Shown here one piece after another: positions 1 through 11,123 of a DNA stretch of 64,000 bases. The notes below the pieces were generated by a model. It was not told the origin of the DNA. It worked only from the letters and a program-made list of their open reading frames with translations, and did no database searches. The DNA is taken from NCBI GenBank assembly GCA_036852015.1, contig JAANDG010000010.1:124001-188000 (forward strand), read 5' to 3'. Numbering within the stretch: the stretch's first letter is position 1; each line of letters begins with the position of its first letter. The position numbers and the translations under genes are program-made. This DNA comes from Pelodera strongyloides (taxonomy: Eukaryota; Nematoda; Chromadorea; Rhabditida; Rhabditidae).

Positions 1-609
1 ATGACCAGCACCACGCATTATGCTAAAGAAACTATTCCCCGACAAAACAACTATAATAGCGGGAACAATCGTTGCTCGATGTGCGGGGTAGGTTCTTTGA
101 AAGAGCCTCAAGTAAAACAATTTGGATGTGTTTGGAAGTTGAGGCATTAGTATCATAGTTGTTTTCAGGGTTGTGCGAATGCCAAGTGCGAAAAATGCTC
201 ACACGTGATGTGCAACCCATGTTCATCAAAGGAGTGCACTGGCGTTCTTCCAAGGCATAAAATTGATCGCACACTTTTCCATTAATTATATTTCGCTCAC
301 TGCAACACATTCTTCGGCATCTTATAGTCTACTCTTTGTTAGGTATTTTGTATGACGGTACATAGCAGGTTCGCCTTCGCGTATCACTTACGTGTTTTGG
401 AAAAAAACCTTGAAATTGACGACCATCGCAAAAAAAACGGCCCATACAATCATGCTTAGGGTCTGTGCCGTAGACATGCGATGTTATAAAAAAATAACAC
501 TAACAGCCCACTTTTTAACATACAACAGACATGTGACAAGTCCACCCGCCGCCGTAGAAAATAGTAAAAAAGGAAAGGCCAAAATACTTGGGCTTATACC
601 GAAGCGTCA

Positions 610-1862
610 GTGTTATTGAAGATGTGTTCGCTGAATGATTGGTCCCTTGCAATGGAAAACAAAAAGCAAGTGGACATTATATATTTTGATTTTGCCAAAG
701 CATTTGATCGGGTTTCCCATAAGAAACTTCTTGCAAAGTTGCATAATATGCATTTTCCTTCTTTTATTTGTAAATGGTTGAAAATTGGCTTAGTGATCGT
801 AAAATGTTTGTTCGCATTGGTGATGCTATATCAGATGTCGTAGACTGTTATAGTGGTGTGCCCCAGGGGTCAGTTTTAGGACCTATTTTGTTCTCATTAT
901 TTACTTCCGATCTAGCGACATCCCTAAGAAACCTAGGTGTTTCCTTCGTAATGTACGCAGATGATATTAAGGTTTATAGCACTATAAATGATCCTCCAGA
1001 CCGAATTTTAATTCAAAGTGCCATAAATCTTGTACATGATTGGTCAATTGATAATCAGCTACCTTTGGCCCCTCACAAGTGTCAAGCGTTGTATATCGGC
1101 CCAAATAATCCAAAAGTAGATTATATTTGTAATGCAGTCCTTATTGACAAGGTAACACATCTCAAAGATTTGGGCTTTATTATGACCGAAAATTTGTCTT
1201 TTTCTAGACATGTTGCTTATGTGTGTGGTCAAGTACGAAAGAGAATGTTTGCCCTCTTCCGCACTCTGAAAACTAGAAAGGCAAACCTTTTGATTCTTGC
1301 TTACTCTCTCTACGTACTATTCTGGAGTCAGGTTCAGTTGTGTTTAGTCCATATAAGAAAAAGGATAAACAAGCTCTAGAACGGATCCAACGCACGTTTA
1401 CAAAGCGAATTTTTATGCGTTCCCAATTGCTCAATTACAATGATACACCATCTAGCTCTGATAGGGACTCTCTATTGAAGCTTGATACGCTTGAAAATCG
1501 TCGTAAGAAGGCAGATGCTAGAATGCTTAGAAAAATATTGGCTGGCAAATGTGGCCCCCACTTACGTTCATTGTACAAATTCAGACATTCTACTCTGTCC
1601 TCTCGACGTGGTCGTGTCAAAATATGTATCCCTAGAGTAACTAAAAACGATCGTAGACATTCCTTTTTGCATAGAACTTCCCTTATGATTGAGAAAACTG
1701 CTGCTTTTTTCCTGTAAATTTGTTGAAACAAATGTCACTTATTTTAGTTTTTGTAGTGTATTTGCATGTTTTTTTTTATTGTTATCCATTTATTCGCTGT
1801 TAGTGGCCTTATATTGTCAAAACTTGCGCGATACTTTGTTGTCGTAATAAATGTTATGTTAT
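610..1862 (+). mobile_element. Non-LTR retrotransposon reverse transcriptase remnant (Jockey/CR1-like), frameshifted
   Basis: The forward strand keeps reverse-transcriptase blocks in order. VDIIYFDFAKAFDRVSH (finger/palm) is near 670-720, SGVPQGSVLGPILFSL near 852-900, the catalytic YADD box near 952-964, and the thumb and C-terminal part follow to about 1715. The reading frame changes at about 780 and again at about 1340, so no intact protein can be made. Upstream endonuclease sequence is not recognisable, so this is probably a 5'-truncated dead copy. The stretch to 1862 is A/T-rich and ends near AATAAATGTTATGTTATA, which resembles a LINE 3' tail. The block order fits a Jockey/CR1-type element rather than an LTR element, since no protease or integrase is seen. 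The clade is tentative; identity as a reverse transcriptase is secure. Confidence 0.9.
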
Positions 1863-2099
1863 ATCCCCTATGCCGAAACGTCGATGATTATTAGCTAGCT
1901 ATTTCAGTTTTCCACCCACCCAACAAGTTTCTAGGAACATATCACCGTAAGAATTGTTCTTCCTTTCGCGCAAGCAGGACTGAACAATATAATTTGACTT
2001 CAATGAGTGGCCGGTCTCATGCAACTGGATTCAGCAAAAACGACAATTTAGTGTACGGGTATTAATAGAGGCATCGCGCACATAACCGACTATCAAGGA

Positions 2100-3350
2100 T
2101 CGTGCTGAAGAGTAGCGCGCAGGTGTAGCGGCGGAGAGGGGGAGGAGCGGCAAGACCTCTCGGTCAAACTGTATTTTATTGTGCTGGGGGAGGAGTGGCA
2201 TGTAATGAGAGGGAAATCGGGCTGAAGGAAGCTGGGTGAATAGGGCGGAGGGACGCTACACCATATGGGAGGAGCCGAGAGCGCTCAGAGGTGCTGCGCA
2301 AGGGAAAGGGGGCAGCAGGGGATCTGCGCGAGCGGGTGAGCCGGGGAGGGGGGGGGGAACTTCGAGCTAAAGCGACGTTAACACACACTCGCGGGAGAAG
2401 GACGCGCAGGGAGAAGCCAAACGTGTCGAACGGAGCGCATGGGCAAGGGAGGAATGCGCGGCGGAGGGAGGGCGCGCGGAGGGAGGGCGCGCGGGGGAGG
2501 GCGCGCGGGGGAGGGCGCGCGGAGGGAGGGCGCGCGGGGGGAGGGCACCCAATGAGAAGCCGGGTGGGAAAAGGCGCGCATGCGAGGACGCAGCCACGCG
2601 AGGAAGCGAACGCAGGTAAGGGAGGGATGCGCGGAGGCAGCGCTGGGAAACGAGGGCGCAGGTAGAAGCCGCGCGGGAAGAAAATGGCGCGAGGGTTGGA
2701 GGGATGCGCAGGGGGGGGTGACGCGAGGTAAGGGAGGGATGCGCGGAGGAGGCAGCGCTGAGAAAGGAGGGAGGGACAATGGCGGAAGGCGACTGCAGGG
2801 GGAAGCAGAGCGGGGGCAATGGCGCGCAGAAGCAGCGAGAAGGCGCGCGGGAGGAGGGGAGCGGCGCGGAGAGGTGGTGCGCAAGGGGACAGGGAGCGCG
2901 CCGCGCGCGGGGAGAGAGGATGCGCGTGGTGAGCTGGGGGAGGGTCGCTGCGCGCTAAAAGGGACATCACCACAAACATTCACGGACAGACAGAACGGAC
3001 ATAACATATAACACAAAAGATTGTAACTTTTTATTGTGGAGACGGTGATATCAACAATGGGACCGTCTTATAGGCTGGAGGATACGTGTTCCGCCAAGAA
3101 TCAGTTCTTGGGGATTTATTCGGTATGCTCTGCGTACTTCGTTCCCGATCAATGTAATCCCAGTACGGATAAGCTCCGTACCGAGACTACAACGTACGCG
3201 CAAGCAATCGGCGTCAACTAGGAAAGCGGAGAAAACACATCAGCAAAGGCTAAGGGAAAGTCCGAGGACAGTCCAAAAGCTGCGGAACGCAACTGGAAGC
3301 CTTGCAATAAACATAGTAAACGAAGAAGGAACCCAAGAAATAAAGGGAAA
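2100..3350 (+). repeat. Left terminal inverted arm with purine-rich GC island
   Basis: Positions 2100-2970 are strongly G-rich with repeated GGGAGGG, GCGCGC and GGATGCGCGG motifs. They are followed by unique-looking sequence from 2940 to 3350. The segment around 2950-3240 is found reverse-complemented at 22600-22870, including the GTACGGATAAGCTCCGTACC block near 3160-3185 and the stretch around 3030-3070. A TTTATT at 3030-3035 is a minus-strand AATAAA, so a leftward transcript from the interior would meet a polyadenylation signal inside this arm. Long open frames through the GC island (up to 267 codons) exist on both strands and follow base bias, not coding content. Confidence 0.8.
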
Positions 3351-4332
3351 CAAATCGCTAAATAGCCTATCCATGTTTGCGATTCGCACTTGCGAAAATG
3401 ACAAAACTTTGAAGCAGCCAAAATGCTGCCATCCATACTAAACGAATCTGCGTATACTTTCGCCGCAGGACCATGTCATTTGTGTTATTCGCATGGGTTC
3501 GGTAGGCATTTGACATTTATGTAAAATGAGCCGAACATGGACAGGCACTGGTCATTTTCTCATGCGAGAATCGCAAATACGGACAGGCGAAAAGAGGAAC
3601 AAAACTCTAAAACTGGTACAGAAACGTAGGTCGCAGTCATATAGCAGATGAACTTAATTATATAACTGGAAGGTTCAACTCTCGACACTACGATTATGGC
3701 TGCGTTACAATCAAAAGTCGCCATGAAATACTGAGAAATACGATTCTACATCTTCTTACATAACATGATCACTAAAAACATGACCAAATCAATATTGGAT
3801 ATCAGTGAATTGTGAATGGAGGACATATAATGAAGACATTTCCTAATAACTCTCTTAATTAGGTCTTCAACATTTGCTTAAATGGGTGAAATCAATCAGC
3901 TCGTACAAAGAACAAGGCCAACAAGGTACACAAAAGCGACAAAAGTTGAAGGCCCACTACTCCTTTACAATGAAACGCCCAATTCTAATCGTAAGTTAAG
4001 CTAGCAAGAAGGCAAGAAACTATGCTTCCCAAAAATCTAAACGTGGCTGCCGCACGAGAATAACGGCAACTTCCAAGAGCGACATATACACCAGTCCAAG
4101 GGGGTTTGATTCCATCCATATAGTATCCACGTATAGATCCACAAGACGAGAAGTACAGCAAAGACGACAAAGCGACAATCTAAAACAAAAGAACTAATAA
4201 AACGTTAATCAATCCATCATACCCAGAACCAAGCCAATAGTCTCGAAGAAAAAGACAATCAATCAATCAATGGCCCACTGATACAGGCTTACATGTGAAT
4301 GAATGTTGCAAGATATAGGAAAGAAAACAAAC

Positions 4333-6440
4333 CGTAATGGGCAATCGAATCCATATTGAGTAGTAGAGACATATGAAGGACAGGGACGACAGAGAGATGG
4401 CGGTGAGAGCAGGAACACCAGGCGAGGAGGTCGAATTCTTCCAGATTTGAGATTCGTAATCCGTACGAATTCCAGGCGCGGATAACACCTAAAAACTCAA
4501 AATATAGGATCAAACTTTTCGTACTGATGGCATGTAATGTACCCACCCACCAATGTAAGAAATACGTGGTCTTAAATGATAAAAACAATGAACGGTACAA
4601 ACCTCAGAGGGCGATCCAAGCCATAATGAGAGTATGGATTGGAGGAGACACGGGCCACGGGGCGACATAGACATAGAAAGAGAGAAGTGGAAGTTGAATG
4701 TGAGGGCAGTGACGTCGGAGAAGGGAGAAGTCCGATTCATAGTGTCCGTACACGTTCCAGAAACCGGCTGGACCTAAAGAATCAGAAATTTTGAAATTTA
4801 ACATCAAACTTTTCGCACAGATGCTTTGCACTTGCAGCCACCCAACGTGTCCTGAAGCCGTATTCACCAACACGCAGGGAACACTCCCTGGGCTCTCCAG
4901 GGAGCTAAAGAGGGCATAGAGACTGCGAGAGCAGAAGAGCGAACGTGAGCCTAGGGAGGGCTCCCTGTCAGGGCATAAACCCCGCCGGTGTGTCCGGAGG
5001 TGGTTCGCGAAATTTTCTCCATTTACGATACGTTTCTGCCAATTTTTTCGAACCACCGCCGGGCTTCGCATGTCTAATATGCTAATCGGGAGGTGGTTCA
5101 CCATGAGCCCTCTAAATTTATGCCATATTCTAATTCCGGAGGTGGTTCGCCGGTGAGTTCGTCGGCGGGCTTAGGCTATGCTCCCTGTATGTTGGTGAAT
5201 ACGGCCTCTGAATCAGAAAAAAAGCGAATGATACAATACAAACCTCAAAGCGCCATCCAATCCATATTGAGTAATAGAACGACATGGGAGACAATGGTGG
5301 AGACAGAGACGTTGGCAGCGACGTCACAGGACACGTTCGACTGCCGAAGACTTCTTGATGGCTTGATCCTCACTAGTTCCAGAAACCAACTCGATCTAAA
5401 AAATCATTAATTTAGAATTCAACTTTCTTTTATCCACCGATGACGTGCTTGTACTAACCAAATCGTGTAAGGAATAGGAAGGTGCAACCAGTAACAAGAA
5501 AAACTTAATGATAAAAGCATACAACATACCTTCAACTTTCAACGAAACTGCGTGACGTAAGAGACGACAAAGAAACGCCGAGGGAAGCCGTAGCGTGTAG
5601 AGATGAACAGGCACATGTTGAAACGGCCAATTCTGAAACATAATAATTAATAAATTGTCAACAATACCCAACCACACTAAACGACTAAAACCAAAACTAT
5701 CGAAACAAAGCGCTATGCTAGTAACTAGGAATATAACGCCGTAACTGCTCTAATACTGAATAAGTCTTTTATCGATATCTTGACGGACACAGGAAAGGGA
5801 CATACCTAAGATGTTCCAACCATCCATTCGGTACTCATCCATAGCAGCGAGAAGAGACGACATTCACAGGTCGACTGATCCACATAACACACGAAGTAGT
5901 AGAACGGATAGAAGACGCACTCGAAGTCCTGATTCACGAAGAGCTCCAGAAACCGATACGGCCTAAATAATACGATAAGTTAAGTTAAAACAACAAACAT
6001 CATGTGCACGTCGACGGAAGGGGCAGGACGCCATAAGAGTGATAAAAAGTGAAGACCAAATCAAATCAACTGTCATACCTTTGCAACAGGACCGCGTGAC
6101 GTGCAGTGCGACAAGGAATCGCACACCTATGAGAGAAGGTGGAAAGCCGCAGATGTGGCCAATTCTAAAACACAAGAGTAAATAAAATTCATCACTCCAA
6201 AACGAAATCCGTAGATGTTACAAGATTGCAGCACATGATTCCTAATAACAGTTCAATCAAAGACTGCCACTAATACTATCACACAGTCTGGATAAAACGT
6301 AGAACGTTGCATACCTCCAATAGTCCATCATATTTCGCGTAGAAGTGACAGCTCCAAAGTCCTCGAGAGCGACCTCGTCTCCGTGCAAGAAACAGACGCC
6401 GCACAAATCGCAGGAGACGTCCTACAACCAAGCAAAAAAT
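4333..6440 (-). repeat. Left array of exon-like modules
   Basis: Minus-strand modules at about 4333-4488, 4603-4773, 5244-5395, 5532-5633, 5808-5963, 6080-6165 and 6317-6430. Most begin after a T-rich AG and end before GT. Longer modules share a start resembling GTCGAGTYGGTTTCTGGA and an end resembling CTCAATATGGATTGGATCG followed by TTTGAG and GTTTGT. A shorter type begins with AATTGGCCGTTTCA. Single modules are often open in one frame, but the open frame differs between modules and stops occur, so I see no shared protein. Best reading: duplicated exons of a noncoding or decayed gene. Confidence 0.6.
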
Positions 6441-6893
6441 AATAAATGGAATGGGAAAGATTACCAAAGCCAGAAGACGTGGCGGAATTGGCGAACCATT
6501 AAAATAAAACCAAATGGAAAAAGAGAAGCGCTAGATTGTCATGTCTCGGCATAAGACAACGACAGCACACAGCACCGCGGTAAGGGAAGAAGGCAAATAA
6601 GTAAAAATTACCGTAGCCTATTGGCAGTCAACAGTGGATAGACGTTGCGCAAACATTGAAACGCGAGGGCGAGATGGAGGGCGTTACGTCCGTAGGATCC
6701 CGTGCAACTTCGTCGCTGACAACGACCACGTCTCTCAAATCCATACAAAAACAAGGCGACGACCGCGTAGAGTCGTAGAGGGCATAACTAAACGAGATAA
6801 AATGATAAATTTATAACGAAACTTATCGACCTGATTAACAAGGTCACAGAACCAGCATCAATACCGAAGCCATTAAACGCCATAGAAAGGTAA

Positions 6894-7133
6894 GGGCGCA
6901 TTCGAGATGGACATTTCCGGAAAAGAAAAGGAAAACTTATGGTTCGAGATGGATTTCACCTGAAAAGAATGCAATTTCCACGCATTTACATGCAAATGAT
7001 CGATTGATTTTAGTTTCAATTACGGTACATTTGCATTTTCGGCAATTATTTTGCATGTATTTTTTTTCTATGTGTCCATCTCGAACCACTTATTTCTTTT
7101 CTTTTCCGGAAAATGTCCATCTCGAATGCGCCC
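6894..7133. mobile_element. MITE, GGGCGC-terminus family, TAA target duplication
   Basis: A 240 bp element with terminal inverted repeats beginning GGGCGCATTCGAGATGGAC and a matching inverted end. It is flanked by TAA at 6891-6893 and 7134-7136. A 3 bp TAA target duplication with a short non-coding interior fits a PIF/Harbinger-type MITE. The same terminal motif is seen at 40511-40784 and 53773-54102. Confidence 0.8.
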
Positions 7134-7799
7134 TAAAACATGGAGAAAAAAATTACCTTGGATGACCGACTGCCAATGATAAACGGCAGGCACGCGCGTG
7201 ATTGGCGAGGGCGACGAGCCACAGATAACTTCGTTCCTGGCCTGGTACGTTCACGTCTCTCCAGTCCTATCCATCAACTAGACGTTCGCGACCATGACGT
7301 AGAGAAGGACCTTACTAAACGAGATAAAATGATGAACTAAACAGGACTGTTAACAAGGTTACATTGTGACCATCAATAAAAAAAGGTCATGAAACATTTA
7401 AAAAAAAGCTAGGGGCTAAGCGCGTAAGCAGCTTGATAATGAATGCATGCTGCTTGATAATGAATGATAATGTACCTTGGACAGTCGAGAGCAGGCAGTA
7501 AGCAGGGGAGGCGATCTCAGTGTCGTGTACGTCAGTAGCCGTCGAGCCGCGCAAATGGGATGTCCAGTCCGTGGTCCGTGCAAACTCCAAACGGCGTGGC
7601 GCTCACCCGAAAGCCACAATCCACTCCATCAGAGAACGTGATACGAGTATCAGAGCTCAGAGCCTAAAATTTCAATTAAAAATATTCAATAGATACCAAT
7701 ATAGTACATTCCAAGCCCAGGCACACCCAAGCATTTTAGCTTGGGACATAACACACTAAGTTGAGTGAAACTCCGTACTATCGGTCAGCCATAGGGACG

Positions 7800-10600
7800 C
7801 CGCGCACACCCCAACATTCGAGACAGAATAAAGAATCAGAAGCTCACCTGCGCCTAGGACAAAGCGTTCGTTTCCGTGGCCAGTAAGGGAGTGAGGTTTC
7901 CGCCGTAACGTGGTGAGCCATGGCAGCCATTTCCACGCAGTACAGTCAGTCACTCGAAAACGCATGAATGGGAAAATCATCTGGAAAACAAAAATGAGCA
8001 TGCCACCACGTTTATAGAAATCTGCCCTGAGACCACAATACTGTAACTAAGAGTTAATTTCCCAACCATAGCCCTTCTGAACATAAACTGCATTTAAAAA
8101 AATTACCTGGTTGCCTGGTTCGGACGTCACGTTGCCGACAGACGCCGTAGGCGGAGCAGGCGAGAGAGGGTAAGACGTAAGATAAGACAGACAAGAGAGA
8201 GGACAAGAGAAGACAGATCCGACCAAACTACAGTAACGGGAAGTTCCCCCAGTGTGTTGCTCAATTCACTATCTCAAGAATTCCGATCTCCACTTTTGGC
8301 GCGGGTCGGACCTGCCAAGCAAAAACGCAAACTACGATGTGTTTTTCAAATAACACAAAGCACTAGACTTGTTCTAACCCAGACATTCTGAAAGCAGAAA
8401 ATCCACGTTAAAAAAATCTAGGCATCACCGCGCTACGCGCGCAAATAAACGTCATACAATCACACCAAATACAACTGCTTATACGACTAAAACTGGATAC
8501 ACTCAATGGATCTACAACCCTAAAAAAACTAGAGAATTGATCTACGCAAACACTAGCAAGATCAACCTAGATTGAGACTAAGACTTTCTCTAGAAAGCAA
8601 AAACAACTATCACAACAAAAATTCCACTAGTTAGCTCGACAAATAAATATAAATCAATACCTTGTCCTTTAGGATCTTTTTATAAGAATAAACTGCGGAG
8701 CACTTTTTCTTTTTTTGCTCGTATTTTTCGTATATGGATGGCCTCCACCATTTCGTACATACTACGTACAAATTCAAAGTTTGTCAGAAATCCAAACTCA
8801 AAATGGTAAAGGCCTGTCGGCCTTCTTCTTGACCGACACTTATTTTTTTCTATGCAGAAAATTCTTATATCAACGTATATACTTTGCTCGGCGTATTAAA
8901 TTTTTTCACCGCTTTTCGCCTCCGACAACGGCATCATAAGTGAAAATTGCACCACATTTCAATTGCAAACGTCAACGGCTGGAAGCTGGAAGGCAGAATA
9001 ACACCAGAACGTGGAGAAGAACACAACCTAAAAGTTCAATTATAATTATAACATTTCGACAAAAAAACGGATGCACCGATGCACTAAATTGCATTTGTCT
9101 TCCAAATACACCAAGGTTTTTTTTTTTAGTTTAGTACATATCATGCAATTCTATAGCACAATTAAGATCCCACACAAATAATCCTTTAATGAAAGATCGA
9201 TTGATGAAAAGCTACGCACCTCAGACGCAGGAGAGCGTAAAACAGCAGAGACGAGGTCGGTGCAACGCGCGTCGGCGCCCACCTAGTCGAGCGGAAGCAG
9301 CAGAAGGGTGCGGTCCAAATGTCCCGAAGTTCAGTTCTTGATTCTGAGGACGATCTAAAACTTTGCTTGTGTATTTAAATCATATACCTGTAGCTGTAGA
9401 AAATCCATGCAAATGCAACTAACTGCAGTGCGGAAGTTACAAAGGAGGAGAAGAAAAGTGTAAGTGGAAAGAAACTCACCTTATTAGCTTGCGACAAACA
9501 CTTCAGTAACGAGTGAGGTTTCCTTAACGTGGTGAGCGAGGGCAACCATTTCCATGCTGACATCGAGACAGCGGGCCGATCATTCTTAGTGTCACTCGGG
9601 ATCGGCACGGGCGGGAATAGATAGGGCCACCTGAAAATGAAACTTGAATTGGAATGACGCCACGGTGTGAGACCACAACCCCGTAACTAACTTCAAGTAA
9701 ATCATTTCTAAACATAAAGTACATTTCAAATTTACCTTGTTCGGACGTTGCTCACAGACGATGGTAGACATAGAGCAGAGCAGAGAGCAGGAGAGAGACA
9801 GGACAGAAGAAGACGAGAAAAACAGATCCCGACCAAACTACAGTACCTAACGGGAAGTTTATCCAGTGTACGCTCAATTCACTGACTCGAGTTCCGGGTT
9901 CCAATATTTAGCGCGTTGTCGGGTCTGCCAATAAAGAAAAGCATTATCCACGCATTTTCTTCAAATCACACAAAACATTAGATGTGTCCTAACCCAGACC
10001 TTCTGAAAGCAGAAAACCCACGTTAAAACAATCTAAGTATCCACGCGCTACGCGCACAATAAACAAGCAAGCTTCATACGTACAGCAAGGCTAAAGTGAG
10101 TTAAATAACACTGACTAAACAACTAAAAATTACAGTAATCAACATACGGATTACGGAAACTCAAACACCTAGCAAGATCAACTATACTGCGACTCTCTCT
10201 AAAACAAAAACTACTAATACATAACAAAAAATTCCCCTAGTTAATAAACAAACATAGATAAATACGTTGTCCATTCGGATCTTTTTATAAGTATAATCTG
10301 CGGAGCATTTATTATTTTCTTGCTCGTAGATTTTCCATTGTTTTGATTGGCCTGCACTGTTTTATAAATACAACGTTCAGAACATTTGACCACTATCAAA
10401 AAGAAATCCACTATAAAAACGGTGAAGGCCGATCGACCTTCTTCCTGGCCGATCAATATTTTCTTTTTTTTTCTATGCAGAAAATACTTATTTTGGCAGT
10501 AGCACATAATACAGTGCTCGGTGTATTATTTTTTTCACCGTTGTGGTCTCCGACATCTGTATTTGTAAGACAAAATTCCAGCATATTTTCATTACAAATG
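7800..10600 (-). repeat. Tandem duplication, ~1.6 kb period, inside the composite element
   Basis: Blocks from about 7840-8930 recur in the same order at about 9470-10590, roughly 1.6 kb apart. Examples are the segments around 7885/9510 (GTGAGGTTTCC), 8220/9825 (ATCC..GACCAAACTACAGTA), 8360/9970 (CTAACCCAGAC.TTCTGAAAGCAGAAAA) and 8693/10298 (CTGCGGAGCA). The copies have diverged with many small insertions and deletions, so the duplication is old. Splice-like signals on the minus strand (for example GTGAGC/GTGAGT sites near 7845 and 9475) suggest these blocks also contain exon-like modules. No protein was recognised. Confidence 0.6.
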
Positions 10601-10930
10601 TCAAAGACCGACCATCTTCTTCTTGATGGTCATTTATCTTTAGTTTTTTTTTTTAGTTTTTACCTAACATAAGTGACTTCGGCAAGCCGCGGGTGTGCCG
10701 TCTGGTTGGTGATAGCGTATGGCGACAGCAGGGCCAGATGAGATGCAGGTTCGTGGGCACAGCAAACTGGCAGGAAATCAAAAGAGGCAGTTCGGGGTAC
10801 AACCGGTAGATCGGTTATCGACGGAACTAAAGAAAGAATATAAGTCTAAGGAATCTTTAACTGCCCGTAGTCACAAGTGGATCCGGAAGCAAAAGGAGTT
10901 CCAACATATACTGCCTAGACGATCTCCATT

Positions 10931-11115
10931 CAGGGTACAATTTCCGTGTGCCTTAATGGAGGTTGTTTATCTTAGTTTAGTGATAGACGGATAGACCGCT
11001 TTCATAAAACAGCATGCTTCGCCCAAATATATAAATTTGGAATTGCTTCCGAAGGTGGGCAAAGACAATCCGGAGGTGGTTCGTGCACGTTTTTACGCAC
11101 CAGCCTGTAACCCTG
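10931..11115. mobile_element. MITE, CAGG(G/C)T-terminus family, copy 1
   Basis: Begins CAGGGTACAATTTCCG and ends TGTAACCCTG. The flanking 8-mers TCTCCATT (10923-10930) and CCTCCATT (11116-11123) differ at one base. The interior matches the reverse complement of 20117-20285, including GGAATTGCTTCCG and AAACAGCATG. An 8 bp target duplication would fit a hAT-type MITE, although copy 3 shows only 6 bp. Confidence 0.65.
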
Positions 11116-11123
11116 CCTCCATT

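Noticed and set aside
32..310. 92-codon minus-strand frame
   Set aside because: Cys-containing but no family recognised, no splice evidence, and at the window edge; left unannotated.
2176..3016. Overlapping 124-267 codon open frames on both strands (Arg/Pro/Ala/Ser- or Gly/Arg-rich)
   Set aside because: They exist in several frames at once because the DNA is G/C-biased and repetitive; no domain and no splice context.
10719..10994. 91-codon basic frame beginning MATAGPDEMQ
   Set aside because: Its end overlaps the MITE starting at 10931 and no domain is visible.
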